NCBI RefSeq assembly: GCF_010731295.1
Contig: NZ_AP022579.1
Coordinates: 2,728,001-2,792,000 of the forward strand
DNA: 64,000 nucleotides
Source of the DNA: Mycolicibacterium boenickei
GTDB lineage: Bacteria; Actinomycetota; Actinomycetes; Mycobacteriales; Mycobacteriaceae
Direction of reading: 5' to 3'
A program made the position numbers and the translations under genes. Position 1 is the stretch's first letter. Each line of letters begins with the position of its first letter. The notes beneath the pieces are model-generated. The model worked only from the letters and a program-made list of their open reading frames with translations, made no database searches and had not been told where the DNA came from. Shown in pieces: positions 17,916 to 26,649 of this stretch.

Positions 17916-18206
17916 TCAGGCGAGCCGCTCCACTTCGACGAAGACGATCGCATCGACGTCGCCTCGGTTCTCGACGGTGTGCTCAGAGCCGGCGGGGCGC
18001 GAATAGCTCTGGCCGGCTACGAGTTCCGCGACGATCTCGATTCCGTCGGCGGTGACGACGTGCATCGTGTCGGTGACCAGCGGGACAACCACGTACTCGT
18101 GATCGTGCCGGTGCATCGGGATAGCGCCACCCGGTTCGATCGTCCACTTGGTGACCCGGAACCAGTCGTTTTCGAGCTGGATCTCGCCGTGCGATCCGGT
18201 TGTCAT
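17916..18206 (-). CDS. Cupin-domain protein
   Basis: A 96-residue single-domain cupin. The first metal-binding motif is GGAIPMHRHDHEYVVVPL and the second is SYSRPAGSEHTVENRG; these supply the His ligands. Single cupins of this size are often sugar- or aldehyde-binding or detoxification proteins; the substrate is unknown. Its ATG overlaps the stop of the LppP/LprE-family gene as ATGA, so the two are coupled although one product is exported and the other cytosolic. A longer open frame upstream is not used. Confidence 0.8.
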   Translation of the reverse strand: MTTGSHGEIQLENDWFRVTKWTIEPGGAIPMHRHDHEYVVVPLVTDTMHVVTADGIEIVAELVAGQSYSRPAGSEHTVENRGDVDAIVFVEVERLA

Positions 18207-18688
18207 GCCGGCTCCGGATCGAGCATCGCGACGTGATCGCCTTGCCATTGGTAGCGCACGCTGGTGACGGCGGCGGGTGGGCAGGCGTTGCACGCGCCGG
18301 GGGTCTTGTAGTCGAGTACGACGGTGTCGTCGGTGGTCCGCGCGGTGTTCAACGACGTGAACCCGTAGGCCTTGGACGTCGCCGTGCCGAGATAGTCGCC
18401 GTGGTGGAACATCAGGGCGGTGACAGGAGAGCTGCCGGTGGCTCCCTCGACGGTCACCAATGCGGTCGACAGGGTGGCGCACGGATTGAAATTGCCCTCG
18501 ACCATGCGGGGGTCGGCCGACCATCGCCAGTCCGTTCCCGGGTAGGGCGCCAGATGTTGTGCCGCCGCCGCGATCTGGGGCGCGGCAAGGTTGACTCCGC
18601 ATTCACCTGGAGGCACGGCGGAAGCCGGCGGCGCCAGCGTCAAACCCGCGCACACAACCGAACCTGTCCACACCGCAGACAATCTCAT
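18203..18688 (-). CDS. LppP/LprE-family exported protein
   Basis: A 161-residue exported protein with signal peptide ending near PPASAVP. The family block is NFNPCATLSTALVTVEG followed by PVTALMFHHGDYLGTAT, as in mycobacterial LppP/LprE lipoproteins. The lipobox is not canonical (Cys at 13 follows SVV), so lipidation is doubtful. It sits in a minus-strand run downstream of P450 and a small secreted protein. The family has no established function. Confidence 0.8.
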   Translation of the reverse strand: MRLSAVWTGSVVCAGLTLAPPASAVPPGECGVNLAAPQIAAAAQHLAPYPGTDWRWSADPRMVEGNFNPCATLSTALVTVEGATGSSPVTALMFHHGDYLGTATSKAYGFTSLNTARTTDDTVVLDYKTPGACNACPPAAVTSVRYQWQGDHVAMLDPEPA

Positions 18689-18715
18689 ATCGGATGCCTC
18701 CCCTCCGTGAGTTAG

Positions 18716-19033
18716 TCAGAAGTCAGGCGTGCTGACGTCTTCGAGTTCCTGCTCGGGGCCGGTGGGCGCGACCGGCGCGGTAGGGGTCGCCTGGACTTCG
18801 GCCGAACCGCACTCGGTGCCGCTGACCCCGGGCGGGCACAGACCGTTGCTGCTCGGTGAGTTCGGCACCAGGTAGGGCACGCAATTGCCGGTGTAGGTGT
18901 CGTTGTCCTCGCCGTTCGGGCAGGCCGCCAGGGCGGTCGAGGGCGCGGGTAAGGCGGCGATCGGTGCCGCGATCGCCACGGCGAGCCCGGCGGCGAGCAG
19001 CAGTTGTCGAACCCAATGATGTTCAGGTCTCAT
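18716..19033 (-). CDS. Small secreted mycobacterial protein with Cys motifs
   Basis: A 105-residue protein with signal peptide (cleavage near STALAAC). The mature region has CPNGEDNDTYTGNCVPY and CPPGVSGTECGS, then a Pro/Thr/Glu-rich acidic tail. It starts 12 bases after the P450 stop and is probably cotranscribed with it. Function unknown. Confidence 0.7.
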   Translation of the reverse strand: MRPEHHWVRQLLLAAGLAVAIAAPIAALPAPSTALAACPNGEDNDTYTGNCVPYLVPNSPSSNGLCPPGVSGTECGSAEVQATPTAPVAPTGPEQELEDVSTPDF

Positions 19034-19045
19034 GTCGTTTCGCTT

Positions 19046-20407
19046 TCAGTCGATGACCGCGGTCGCCTTGTGCACGGTGATCGGCGCGGCCAGCTGCTGC
19101 TCGTCGCAGATCCGTTGCAGTTTCTCAAGTGTTGCGGCCAGACCCGGGCCGGTTCGGCGATCCGGGGCGAATGTCGCGGGCAGGTGCTGCATGCCCTGGA
19201 TGACGCCGATGGTCTCGTAGTGCACGGCACCGGCCGGGTCGCAACGGTAGTCCGGCATCCGGTCGAGCACCCCGGTGAGCATCGACTTGAACACCATGCG
19301 TGCGACATTCGAACCGATACAGCGATGCACCCCGAGCCCGAAACTGAAGTGCCGGTTGCCCGTTCGGTCCATCAGGAGCTCGTTCGGACTCTCGAACACT
19401 CGTGGATCGCGGTTGGCCATCGCCCAGGACAACCACAGCCGCTCACCTTCCTTGAGCGGTACGCCGTCCACCTCGATGTCCTCGGCGACGGTGCGGCCGT
19501 CCCCGGGTGCCGGGGTGAAGTACCGCAGGAAATCCTCGGTCGCCGAGTCGAGCAGGGCCGCGCGGTCGCGGCTCAAGCGTTCCCGCTGATTGGGGTGCTG
19601 CGAGAGCCACTCCAGCGAATGCGCGGTCAGTGCCGTCGTGGTGTCGAAGCCTCCGCCGATCAGGAGCATGAGCATGCCCAGGATCTCCGAATCGGGGGCC
19701 GGCTCGCCATCGATGCGCATCTGCACCATCGCGTCGATCAACCCTGGTCGCGGATTGTCGCGGATCACGGCGACATGGCCCATCATGTGCACCGCGGATG
19801 CCACGGAAAGGTCGAAGACGCGTTTGGCGTCGGGGGAGTCGGCCCTGGTGTACACCGATGCGTGCGCGGGTTCGCAGTAGATCTCCCATTCGGCGAGCGG
19901 GACACCCAGCAGGCCCAGCGTCAGCACCGCCGGGACGATGTTCGCCAGATCGTCGACGAAATCGATACTGCCGTCTTCGATCTTCTCGTCCAGACACGCT
20001 CTGACGAGCTCGTCGACCACCGGCTTCCACCGCGCGACCGCGGCCGGTGAGAGGTATCCGTTGAGTGGTGTCCGGTAGGCGCGGTGCTCGGGATCATCCA
20101 TCTCCAGCATGCCGCCGCGGAACTGCGTGCTGACCTCGCCGCGGGGAATGTTGATGCCCCGGTAGCCTTTTCGCTCCCCGACGATGTCGTTGTCATTCGA
20201 GATGTGTGGGCAGCGGGCCAGTTCGAAGACCTCGCTGCTGCCTGCCGCCACCCAGTGCCCGCCATAGGTGTCGGTCCAGGCCAGTGGGCAGGAATCCAGC
20301 ATCTCCGAGGTGATCGGCTCGAACTGGTCGCGATACTGCGGAGTGTGCCGATCGAAGTGGTAGCTGCGCTCGGTATGTCGAGCTTCGGCCGTCGCACCCT
20401 CGGTCAT
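19046..20407 (-). CDS. Cytochrome P450
   Basis: A 453-residue soluble P450. The I-helix oxygen-binding motif is GGGFDTTTALTAHS and the heme-binding loop is FSFGLGVHRCIGSNVAR with the Cys thiolate ligand. The ExxR and PERF-like regions lie between them. It inserts one oxygen atom into an unknown substrate using a ferredoxin partner, which is not encoded nearby. A SnoaL-like protein lies immediately upstream on the same strand, 78 bases away. ATG at 20407 follows GGAG; a TTG four codons upstream is less likely. Confidence 0.92.
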   Translation of the reverse strand: MTEGATAEARHTERSYHFDRHTPQYRDQFEPITSEMLDSCPLAWTDTYGGHWVAAGSSEVFELARCPHISNDNDIVGERKGYRGINIPRGEVSTQFRGGMLEMDDPEHRAYRTPLNGYLSPAAVARWKPVVDELVRACLDEKIEDGSIDFVDDLANIVPAVLTLGLLGVPLAEWEIYCEPAHASVYTRADSPDAKRVFDLSVASAVHMMGHVAVIRDNPRPGLIDAMVQMRIDGEPAPDSEILGMLMLLIGGGFDTTTALTAHSLEWLSQHPNQRERLSRDRAALLDSATEDFLRYFTPAPGDGRTVAEDIEVDGVPLKEGERLWLSWAMANRDPRVFESPNELLMDRTGNRHFSFGLGVHRCIGSNVARMVFKSMLTGVLDRMPDYRCDPAGAVHYETIGVIQGMQHLPATFAPDRRTGPGLAATLEKLQRICDEQQLAAPITVHKATAVID

Positions 20408-20485
20408 CTGCGCTCCCAACGTGGTTGTGGGTCTGCAGGTCTGAGGATATGAACTATGCGCCCTACCGTGGGCGGTTCGGGTAGA

Positions 20486-20917
20486 TCAGGGCGTGAGATT
20501 GAGGACTGCCTTGCCGTACTCAAGGTCGGCCGGCACCGAGACATGGTCGTGGAACACCAGCCAGACGCCGTCGACGCAGCGCAGGCAGGCCGTCCACCGC
20601 AGCCACATGTCGATGTCGCGGCCACTGCCCAGGGTGCCGCTGACGTGGTTGAGGCTGTGCACGAACGCGATGTCACCCTCGGTGGTGATGGTCAGCTCGT
20701 GTACGTCGTAACCGATCGGGCCGGTGTAGGCCGTGAAGACCTCCTGCCAGGCCCTTCGCTTGTTGTCGTCACCGGCGTACCGCAGCGGTGCCCCGAGGTC
20801 GAACGACACCACGTCGGGCGCATAGAGCCCAGTGAGCGTGTCGAGGTCGCGCGCACGGATCGCATCCACACCGTCGGCGATGCGCTGTCGAATGGCGGCT
20901 TCAGTCACGAATGTCAC
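20486..20917 (-). CDS. SnoaL-like / NTF2-fold protein
   Basis: A 143-residue protein with the NTF2-like cone fold pattern: AIRARDLDTLTGLYAPDVVSFD near the N-terminus, then repeated beta strands ending VWLVFHDHVSVP. Such proteins act as small isomerases, hydrolases or ligand-binding proteins. The position directly upstream of a P450 suggests joint action on one substrate; this is inference. Confidence 0.78.
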   Translation of the reverse strand: MTFVTEAAIRQRIADGVDAIRARDLDTLTGLYAPDVVSFDLGAPLRYAGDDNKRRAWQEVFTAYTGPIGYDVHELTITTEGDIAFVHSLNHVSGTLGSGRDIDMWLRWTACLRCVDGVWLVFHDHVSVPADLEYGKAVLNLTP

Positions 20918-21046
20918 GGTAGGTCAGGCCGCCGGCGTAGCGCCGCGGTTCGCCGCGACTTCGTTCGGTGGTTGATGCGCGGCGGCGCGTGCGACCGGTT
21001 ACAGTTCCGTCAATACTCATGTAATTCTCAGGATCGAGGTCAGTGA

Positions 21047-22153
21047 ATGGACGTTGCGGTTCGCCCGTGGCTGGCCACCGGGGTGGCGATGGTCGGCGCG
21101 ACAGCGGTGGCGATGTCGCCGGTCACGCCCTCGTGGCAGGCGCCGGACGTGCAGGCGGCGGCACCCGCTATCGCCTCGGAGTTCCACCTCACCGATTTCG
21201 AGCTGCCCTACATCCTGACCTTGCCGATCGTGCGGCAGTCGATCCGTAACTGGGCCGAGAACTGGGCGGTCTACCTGGCTGGGCTGGGCAAGGCCGGCAT
21301 CGGTCTCGGCCAGTCGGTGCTGGCGATCCCCGGCGTCACGGTGGAGATCATCCAGCAGATCCTCGACCTCGACTTCGTCGGTGCCTTCGACACCTTTACC
21401 CAGGCGCTGCGCGATTCGGTGGTGGCCGTCGGGCAGCCACTGCTGGATTCGGCGATCTGGCGCAATCAGAAGTACCTGGTGGTGCAGGCCGCGATGGAGG
21501 CCGCGTGGCCCCAGGCGGTCATCGATGTGGCCAACGGGCTGCTCGAGGCGGGGAACGGTGTCGCGACGTCATTCATCGTCGGCACGCAGAATCTGGTCGC
21601 CGCCGTGCTCACCTTCGACCTGAGCAACATCGTCGACGCCACGGTCGAGGGCACAAGGAACTTCCTGATCTCCCTCGGCGACGGGGCGAGGTCAATCGTC
21701 GACGGCATCGAGGCCGCTCAGCTGGGGATCGCCACCGCGCTCGCGACCGCGCCGCCACCGCCGCCCACCTTCGGCGCCTCGCAGCTGCGCACCCCGTCGG
21801 TCACCGCGCCGATCGGTCTCGACGCGCCGTTGAAGGCCGTCACGGTCGATGTGCCCGGCGCCGTCGTGAAGACCGTGGCCGGGCCGGAAGCGGGGGCCGA
21901 ACTGGTTGCCGAACCGCAGGATTCGCCGGTCTCGAAGAAGAAGATCAGTCCCCGCGCCGCGGTCAAGGACGCGCTCAAACAGGCGGGGGCCGATATCAAG
22001 AGCCTCAGCGACCGGGTGGCCGCCGATCTGAACCAGCACGCCGACGGCAAGAAGCGCGTCGGCGTGAAGGGCGGCGCCAAGACCAAGGACGCGACGGGCT
22101 CCGCTGCCGACGCAAAGCCTGCCGGCGGGCAGTCGGAGCACGGCGAAGGCTGA
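21047..22153 (+). CDS. Exported mycobacterial protein with Lys/Ala-rich C-terminus
   Basis: A 368-residue protein with an N-terminal signal or anchor (WLATGVAMVGATAVAMSP). A helical region, at about 35-240, is rich in Ala, Val and Ile and PE/PPE-associated in style (IIQQILDLDFVGAFDTF). A Pro-rich linker and a basic tail at about 300-368 follow (KKKISPRAAVKDALKQAG). The basic tail resembles cell-wall- or DNA-binding extensions seen in exported mycobacterial proteins. It is annotated in relatives only as hypothetical. The stop is 16 bases from the convergent arsC. Confidence 0.72.
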   Translation: MDVAVRPWLATGVAMVGATAVAMSPVTPSWQAPDVQAAAPAIASEFHLTDFELPYILTLPIVRQSIRNWAENWAVYLAGLGKAGIGLGQSVLAIPGVTVEIIQQILDLDFVGAFDTFTQALRDSVVAVGQPLLDSAIWRNQKYLVVQAAMEAAWPQAVIDVANGLLEAGNGVATSFIVGTQNLVAAVLTFDLSNIVDATVEGTRNFLISLGDGARSIVDGIEAAQLGIATALATAPPPPPTFGASQLRTPSVTAPIGLDAPLKAVTVDVPGAVVKTVAGPEAGAELVAEPQDSPVSKKKISPRAAVKDALKQAGADIKSLSDRVAADLNQHADGKKRVGVKGGAKTKDATGSAADAKPAGGQSEHGEG

Positions 22154-22169
22154 GTCAGGACGCCGAAAA

Positions 22170-22589
22170 TCAGTCGGCCGGACCAAGTCCCAGGCCGACG
22201 AGGAGGACGCGAACCCGCCGTTCGATGTCGTCGCGAATCGGCCGGACCGCTTCGACACCGAGGCCGGCCGGGTCTGCCAACTCCCAGTTCTCGTAGCGCT
22301 TGCCGGGGAAGTAGGGACAGGTGTCCCCGCATCCCATCGTGACGACGACGTCGGCCGCCTGGACGATCTCGTCGGTCCATCGCCGTGGCTGCGCGCGGCC
22401 GATGTCGATACCGACCTCGGCCATGGCGGCGATCGCGGCGGGATTCACCGTGTCGGCCGGCTCCGAGCCTCCCGAGAACACCGCTGCCCGGTCTCCGGCG
22501 AGGTGGGCGAAGAAGCCCATCGCCATCTGTGAGCGGCCGGCGTTGTGCGTGCACAAGAACAACACACTGGGGTGGTCGCGGTCGGCCAT
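22170..22589 (-). CDS. arsC: Arsenate reductase ArsC (LMW phosphatase fold)
   Basis: A 139-residue thioredoxin- or mycothiol-linked arsenate reductase with the phosphatase-loop signature LCTHNAGRSQMA (Cys13, Arg19) and later VVVTMGCGDTCPYFPG, which carries the resolving cysteines. It reduces As(V) to As(III), which the Acr3 pump exports. Its ATG overlaps the acr3 stop by one base (TGATG). It is the third gene of the arsI-acr3-arsC operon. Confidence 0.93.
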   Translation of the reverse strand: MADRDHPSVLFLCTHNAGRSQMAMGFFAHLAGDRAAVFSGGSEPADTVNPAAIAAMAEVGIDIGRAQPRRWTDEIVQAADVVVTMGCGDTCPYFPGKRYENWELADPAGLGVEAVRPIRDDIERRVRVLLVGLGLGPAD

Positions 22590-23662
22590 CAGCTGATCCT
22601 CACGGCTTGATCGTCTCGTGGTGTGCGGAACCGCTTCCGAAAGGCCAGTGAGACGTAGACCAGGGCCACCAGGACGGGCACTTCGATGAGCGGGCCGACC
22701 ACCCCCGCGAGGGCTTGGCCGGAGGCTGCGCCGTACGTCGCGATCGCCACTGCGATGGCCAGTTCGAAGTTGTTGCCCGCGGCCGTGAACGCAAGTGTGG
22801 TGGTGCGCTCATACCCCAGGCCCAGGACGGCTCCCAGTGCGTATCCGCCACCCCACATGATGGCGAAGTACGCCAGCAGCGGCAGCGCGATACGAGCGAC
22901 GTCCCATGGGCGATCGGTGATTTGTTCGCCCTGAAGGGCGAACAGCACCACGATCGTGAACAGCAGGCCGTACAGCGCCCACGGACCGATCCGCGGCAGG
23001 AAGGTCGATTCGTACCAGTCTCTGCCCTTCGTGGATTCGCCGATCCGGCGCGACAAATAGCCGGCCAACAGTGGGATGCCAAGGAAGATCAGCACCGATT
23101 TGGCGATCTGCCATGGCGACGTGTCGATGGTGGTCTGCTCCAGGCCGAGCCAGCCGGGGAGTACCGACAGATAGAACCAGCCGAGCACGGCGAACATGAG
23201 CACTTGAAAAATCGAATTGAGGGCGACGAGTACCGCGGCGGCTTCGCGGTCTCCGCAGGCCAAGTCGTTCCAGATGATGACCATGGCGATGCATCGGGCC
23301 AGCCCGACGATGATGAGACCCGTTCGGTACTCGGGCAGATCGGGCAGGAACAGCCAGGCCAGCGCGAACATCAGCGCGGGGCCCAGCACCCAGTTGAGGA
23401 TCAGCGAGCTGACCAGCAGCCTGCGATCACCGGTCACGCGATCGAGTCGGTCGTAGCGGACCTTGGCCAGGACCGGGTACATCATGATCAGCAGGCCCAA
23501 CGCGATCGGAAGCGAAATGCCATCGACCTGAATGTGATTCAGTGCGCTGTTGACGCCGGGGACCAGCCGTCCGAGCAGCAGACCGCCGCCCATCGCCACC
23601 GCGATCCAGACGGGCAGCAGCCGATCCAGTGTGGAAAGTCTGGTGATGGCAGGCGGGTTCAC
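22589..23662 (-). CDS. acr3: Arsenite efflux transporter, ACR3 family
   Basis: A 357-residue inner-membrane protein with about ten helices. Family segments include LLIMMYPVLAKVRYD, FLPDLPEYRTGLIIVGLARC with the conserved Cys, and FTAAGNNFELAIAVAIATYG. It exports As(OH)3 by proton antiport. It overlaps the arsI stop by ATGA and the arsC start by one base, so the three are translationally coupled. Confidence 0.93.
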   Translation of the reverse strand: MNPPAITRLSTLDRLLPVWIAVAMGGGLLLGRLVPGVNSALNHIQVDGISLPIALGLLIMMYPVLAKVRYDRLDRVTGDRRLLVSSLILNWVLGPALMFALAWLFLPDLPEYRTGLIIVGLARCIAMVIIWNDLACGDREAAAVLVALNSIFQVLMFAVLGWFYLSVLPGWLGLEQTTIDTSPWQIAKSVLIFLGIPLLAGYLSRRIGESTKGRDWYESTFLPRIGPWALYGLLFTIVVLFALQGEQITDRPWDVARIALPLLAYFAIMWGGGYALGAVLGLGYERTTTLAFTAAGNNFELAIAVAIATYGAASGQALAGVVGPLIEVPVLVALVYVSLAFRKRFRTPRDDQAVRIS

Positions 23663-24090
23663 GAGGCGCAGCAGGCGCCGCCGGTGTCGGCGCCATCGAG
23701 TGCGGACGAGTTGGTACCGAAGGACTCAGAGTCCGCGAGAACCGTGTAGACCTCCCACTTTTCGCCCGCGGGACCCGTCACCCACACCTTGTCCTGGGTG
23801 GCGAAACAACAGGTGGTGCCGATCTCCTCCTCGGTGAACATGCCCGCGTCCGTCAGGCGGGCGATCTCCGCATGCACCTGTTCACTGGACTCGACTTCGA
23901 CCCCGAGGTGATTGAGTGTCCCGCCGTGCCCGGGGTTTTCGATCAGCACCAACTTCAGCGGGGGAGCGGCAATGGCGAAGTTGGCGTAGCCGGGCTTGAC
24001 CTTCGCCGGTGCCGTGTTGAAGAGCTTCGAGTAGAACGCGATGGCCTCGTCGAGATCATCGACGTTCAAGGCGAGTTGTGCGCGGGACAT
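23659..24090 (-). CDS. arsI: ArsI/CadI-family glyoxalase-fold metalloprotein
   Basis: A 143-residue vicinal-oxygen-chelate protein. The N-terminal half starts SRAQLALNVDDLDEAIAFY. GGTLNHLGVEVESSE supplies a metal His. EEIGTTCCFATQDKVWV carries the vicinal cysteine pair used by ArsI C-As lyases, and the protein ends GGACCAS. ArsI cleaves methylarsenite to arsenite; the mycobacterial homologue CadI is cadmium-inducible, so the substrate is not certain. First gene of the arsenic operon, divergent from arsR. Confidence 0.85.
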   Translation of the reverse strand: MSRAQLALNVDDLDEAIAFYSKLFNTAPAKVKPGYANFAIAAPPLKLVLIENPGHGGTLNHLGVEVESSEQVHAEIARLTDAGMFTEEEIGTTCCFATQDKVWVTGPAGEKWEVYTVLADSESFGTNSSALDGADTGGACCAS

Positions 24091-24115
24091 GACAGTCTCC
24101 CCAGCCTTTGTGACT

Positions 24116-24166
24116 TATATCGAACTATCGGGCAGCATTGATGATGCCACCTCTTCGACATATGTC
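24116..24166. promoter_or_regulatory. Candidate ArsR operator and divergent promoter region
   Basis: The arsI-arsR gap contains a perfect 10-base palindrome GACATATGTC at 24157-24166. Inverted half-sites TATATCGAA (24116-24124) and TTCGACATA (24154-24162) match 8 of 9. The low-GC composition contrasts with the flanks. This is the expected place for ArsR binding, which would block both directions until As(III) binds. Confidence 0.5.
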
Positions 24167-24191
24167 AACATTCTCTGGCAGACTGGGGTGC

Positions 24192-24551
24192 ATGCCCAAG
24201 GCGTTGCCGGTGCTCGACACCACTGAACCGGTCTGCTGCTCACCGGTGGCGGCCGGCCCGATTGATGACGATGCGGCGCTGGAAATCGCGCTACGGCTCA
24301 AGGCGCTGGCAGACCCGGTACGGGTCAAGCTGGTGTCGCTGTTGTTCAGCGCCGAGGCGGGAGAAGTGTGTGGGTGTGACCTGGCGGTCGCGGTCGGCCT
24401 GGCCGAATCAACGGTCAGCCATCATCTGTCCCAGTTGCGACGTGCCGGGATGGTGGAGTCCGAACGGCGCGGCATGAACGTCTATCACCGCCCGCGCCGG
24501 GACTCACTCGTCGCGTTGTGCACTGTGCTCGACCCCAACTGCTGCCGTTAG
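24192..24551 (+). CDS. arsR: ArsR-family arsenite-responsive repressor
   Basis: A 119-residue winged-helix repressor. The N-terminal DTTEPVCCSP and the helix EVCGCDLAVAVG supply cysteines for As(III); the recognition region is LAESTVSHHLSQLRRAGMV. The C-terminal NCCR adds another Cys pair. It represses the divergent arsI-acr3-arsC operon and itself. ATG at 24192 was chosen because the N-terminal Cys pair then sits at the usual distance; the upstream frame overlaps the operator. Confidence 0.92.
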   Translation: MPKALPVLDTTEPVCCSPVAAGPIDDDAALEIALRLKALADPVRVKLVSLLFSAEAGEVCGCDLAVAVGLAESTVSHHLSQLRRAGMVESERRGMNVYHRPRRDSLVALCTVLDPNCCR

Positions 24552-24586
24552 AAGGCGGCGGCGAAGCCGGACTGGCGTCGATTGCG

Positions 24587-24883
24587 TCAGACGCAGTCGA
24601 CGCAGAGCTGCTGGTCGCCCTTTTGCAGGGCCATCCGGTTGCGGTGCTGCACCAGGAAACAGCTCGAGCAGGTGAACTCGTCAGCCTGCTTGGGAATGAC
24701 ACGCACGCTCAGTTCTTCGCCGGAGATGTCGGCGTCGGGAAGGTCGAACGAGTCGACCACCTCGTCCTCGTCGATGACCGCGGTGTTCGCCGCGGTGCGC
24801 CGCTGGGCAGCCAGTTCCTCGAGAGACTCGTCAGTGGCCTCGTCGGTCTCCTTGACCCGGGGTGCGTCGTAATCGGTTGCCAT
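24587..24883 (-). CDS. DUF4193 zinc-ribbon-like protein
   Basis: A 98-residue acidic actinobacterial protein of the DUF4193 family. The N-terminal half is acidic and helical; the C-terminal half has two CxxC motifs, FTCSSCFLVQHR and LCVDCV, likely to bind zinc. Family members are highly conserved in mycobacteria and their role is unknown. A strong ribosome site (TTAGGAGG) precedes the ATG. Confidence 0.9.
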   Translation of the reverse strand: MATDYDAPRVKETDEATDESLEELAAQRRTAANTAVIDEDEVVDSFDLPDADISGEELSVRVIPKQADEFTCSSCFLVQHRNRMALQKGDQQLCVDCV

Positions 24884-25025
24884 AGATGATCCTCCTAATA
24901 ATCAGACCAATGCTTGGCCAACGCCGCAGCGGGACTCCTTGTTCCCCGGGCGAACAGCCTGTAAACGTCGGATGCACGTTAGCGGTTCAATCCCGTGGGG
25001 TCTTCATCGGTGGACGTGATGCTGA

Positions 25026-25031
25026 GTACAG
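25026..25031 (+). promoter_or_regulatory. Candidate -10 box for a leaderless transcript
   Basis: TACAGT lies 8 bases upstream of the GTG at 25040. In mycobacteria a -10 at this distance often places the transcription start on the first base of the start codon, giving leaderless mRNA. No ribosome-binding site is visible before the GTG. The prediction is weak without transcript data. Confidence 0.3.
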
Positions 25032-25039
25032 TCGTCGGC

Positions 25040-25354
25040 GTGCATGACGATGTCAGAGGTTCGGACGCCGAGATCTTCGATGACGCTGAACTTGATGAGT
25101 ACCTCGATGACGACGATGCGGATCTGGAGGACTTGGACTCCAACGGTCAGTTGATCTCGATTCGTCGCGCCAACGGCGAGGAGCTCCTCACCATCGTCGC
25201 CCAGGACGACGAGTGGAATGTCGACCTGCAGCCCGGCGGCTCCGTGCAGAGCGCATTCCTCGGATCGCGGCGCGACACTCCGGTGTGGATCAACGCCCTC
25301 GACGGCCAGATCGAGCGCGACGACGACGGTACCTACGTCATCCGTATCGACTGA
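25040..25354 (+). CDS. Small highly acidic conserved protein
   Basis: A 104-residue soluble protein. Residues 1-35 are almost all acidic (ELDEYLDDDDADLEDLD) and the rest forms a compact beta-rich domain (QLISIRRANGEELLTIV, GTYVIRID). The start is uncertain: GTG 25040, ATG 25019 and GTG 24995 are all in frame. GTG 25040 was chosen because of the nearby -10-like TACAGT and the absence of a ribosome site. Function unknown. Confidence 0.55.
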   Translation: MHDDVRGSDAEIFDDAELDEYLDDDDADLEDLDSNGQLISIRRANGEELLTIVAQDDEWNVDLQPGGSVQSAFLGSRRDTPVWINALDGQIERDDDGTYVIRID

Positions 25355-25378
25355 CTGTCGAAGGACTTTGCGCTCGTC

Positions 25379-26347
25379 GTGAGCGCAACAATGGTGCCGC
25401 GACACCCTATCGCCGATGGTGACGGGGTGTCCTCTCTGCGTGTAGTGAAGCTCGGTGCCCACATCGGGGCCCGCATCGACGGAATCGATGTCAACGGCCA
25501 CCTCGACGCGGCCACGGTGTCCGCGATCAACGATGCCCTGCTCGAGCACAAGGTCATCTTCTTCCGCGGGCAACACCACCTCGACGACGACGGCCAGCTG
25601 GCGTTCGCCCGGTTGCTCGGCACGCCGACGGGAGCGCATCCGACCGTCACCTCACGGGGCGACCGGATCCTGCCGATCGACTCGCGATATGACAAGGCGA
25701 ACAGTTGGCACACCGATGTGACGTTCGTCGACCGCATCCCGAAGGCCTCACTGCTCAGGGCGGTGACGCTGCCGAACTACGGCGGCACCACCACGTGGGC
25801 GTCGACCGAAGCCGCCTACGACGGGCTGCCCGAGCCCCTGCGGGCGCTGGTCGAGAACCTGTGGGCAGTGCACACCAACCAGTACGACTATGCGGCCGAT
25901 TACGACGGGCGCCACGAGGAGCTTGCCGACGGTCACCGGCAGTATCGCGAAGAGTTCGAGTCCGAGTACTACGAGACGGAGCATCCGGTGGTGCGGGTCC
26001 ATCCCGAGACCGGAAAGCGGGTATTGCTGCTGGGGCACTTCATCAAACAGTTCGTGGGCGTCAGCTCCGCGGAGTCGGCCACCCTGTTCCAGTTGCTCCA
26101 GAATCGGGTCATCAAGCTGGAGAACACGATTCGATGGAGCTGGGAACCCGGTGACCTGGCGATCTGGGACAACCGGGCCACGCAGCACTACGCGGTGGCC
26201 GACTACGACGACCAGTTCCGCCGGCTGAGCCGGATCACGCTGGCCGGCGACATCCCCGTCGACGTGCACGGCCGGCGCAGCCGGTCGGTCGCCGGGGACG
26301 CGTCGCGGTACTCCGAGGTGGTCACCCCGATCGCGCTGGCGGGTTGA
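25379..26347 (+). CDS. TauD/TfdA-family alkylsulfatase-type dioxygenase (Rv3406-like)
   Basis: A 322-residue Fe(II)/2-oxoglutarate dioxygenase. The iron triad starts with SWHTDVTF (His111, Asp113) and the distal His lies in [12 protein letters not shown]. An Arg after that ([12 protein letters not shown]) binds 2-oxoglutarate. The closest known type is mycobacterial Rv3406, an alkyl sulfate ester oxygenase that releases sulfate for sulfur assimilation. The GTG start at 25379 follows the acidic-protein gene by 24 bases, so they may be cotranscribed. An ATG four codons in is an alternative start. Confidence 0.88.
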   Translation: MSATMVPRHPIADGDGVSSLRVVKLGAHIGARIDGIDVNGHLDAATVSAINDALLEHKVIFFRGQHHLDDDGQLAFARLLGTPTGAHPTVTSRGDRILPIDSRYDKANSWHTDVTFVDRIPKASLLRAVTLPNYGGTTTWASTEAAYDGLPEPLRALVENLWAVHTNQYDYAADYDGRHEELADGHRQYREEFESEYYETEHPVVRVHPETGKRVLLLGHFIKQFVGVSSAESATLFQLLQNRVIKLENTIRWSWEPGDLAIWDNRATQHYAVADYDDQFRRLSRITLAGDIPVDVHGRRSRSVAGDASRYSEVVTPIALAG

Positions 26348-26355
26348 CCGGCTGG

Positions 26356-26649
26356 TCAGAGCCGGTCCATCTCCCGAGCCATCAGGCTGTTTTCGAGATA
26401 GCTGCACCGCGAGGGGTAGTAGCGCGAGTGCCGCCGTTCGGTGGCCGCGTGCCAGTGTGCGGCGACTGATGACACCGCATGCGACATCATCGTGATGACG
26501 TTGTGGTGCGTGTGGGTGCCGGCTGCCGCGGCAGTACTGAACAGCACCTGCTGTTCGGTGATGAGCACCGGCGGGTGTGTGTGTCGGCGCGTCGTGATGT
26601 CTGTTGAGGTTTCGCGTCGGACGGCGGAAACCGGATGGAAAACGCTCAT
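26356..26649 (-). CDS. Small His-rich hypothetical protein
   Basis: A 97-residue protein with clustered His residues (RRHTHPPV, GTHTHHNV, AAHWHAATERRHS) and a single Cys in YPSRCSYLEN. The start ATG at 26649 has a good ribosome site, agaggaag, seven bases upstream, which favours it over the opposite-strand frame. Metal binding is possible from composition but not shown. It is convergent with the dioxygenase gene, 8 bases apart. Confidence 0.5.
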   Translation of the reverse strand: MSVFHPVSAVRRETSTDITTRRHTHPPVLITEQQVLFSTAAAAGTHTHHNVITMMSHAVSSVAAHWHAATERRHSRYYPSRCSYLENSLMAREMDRL

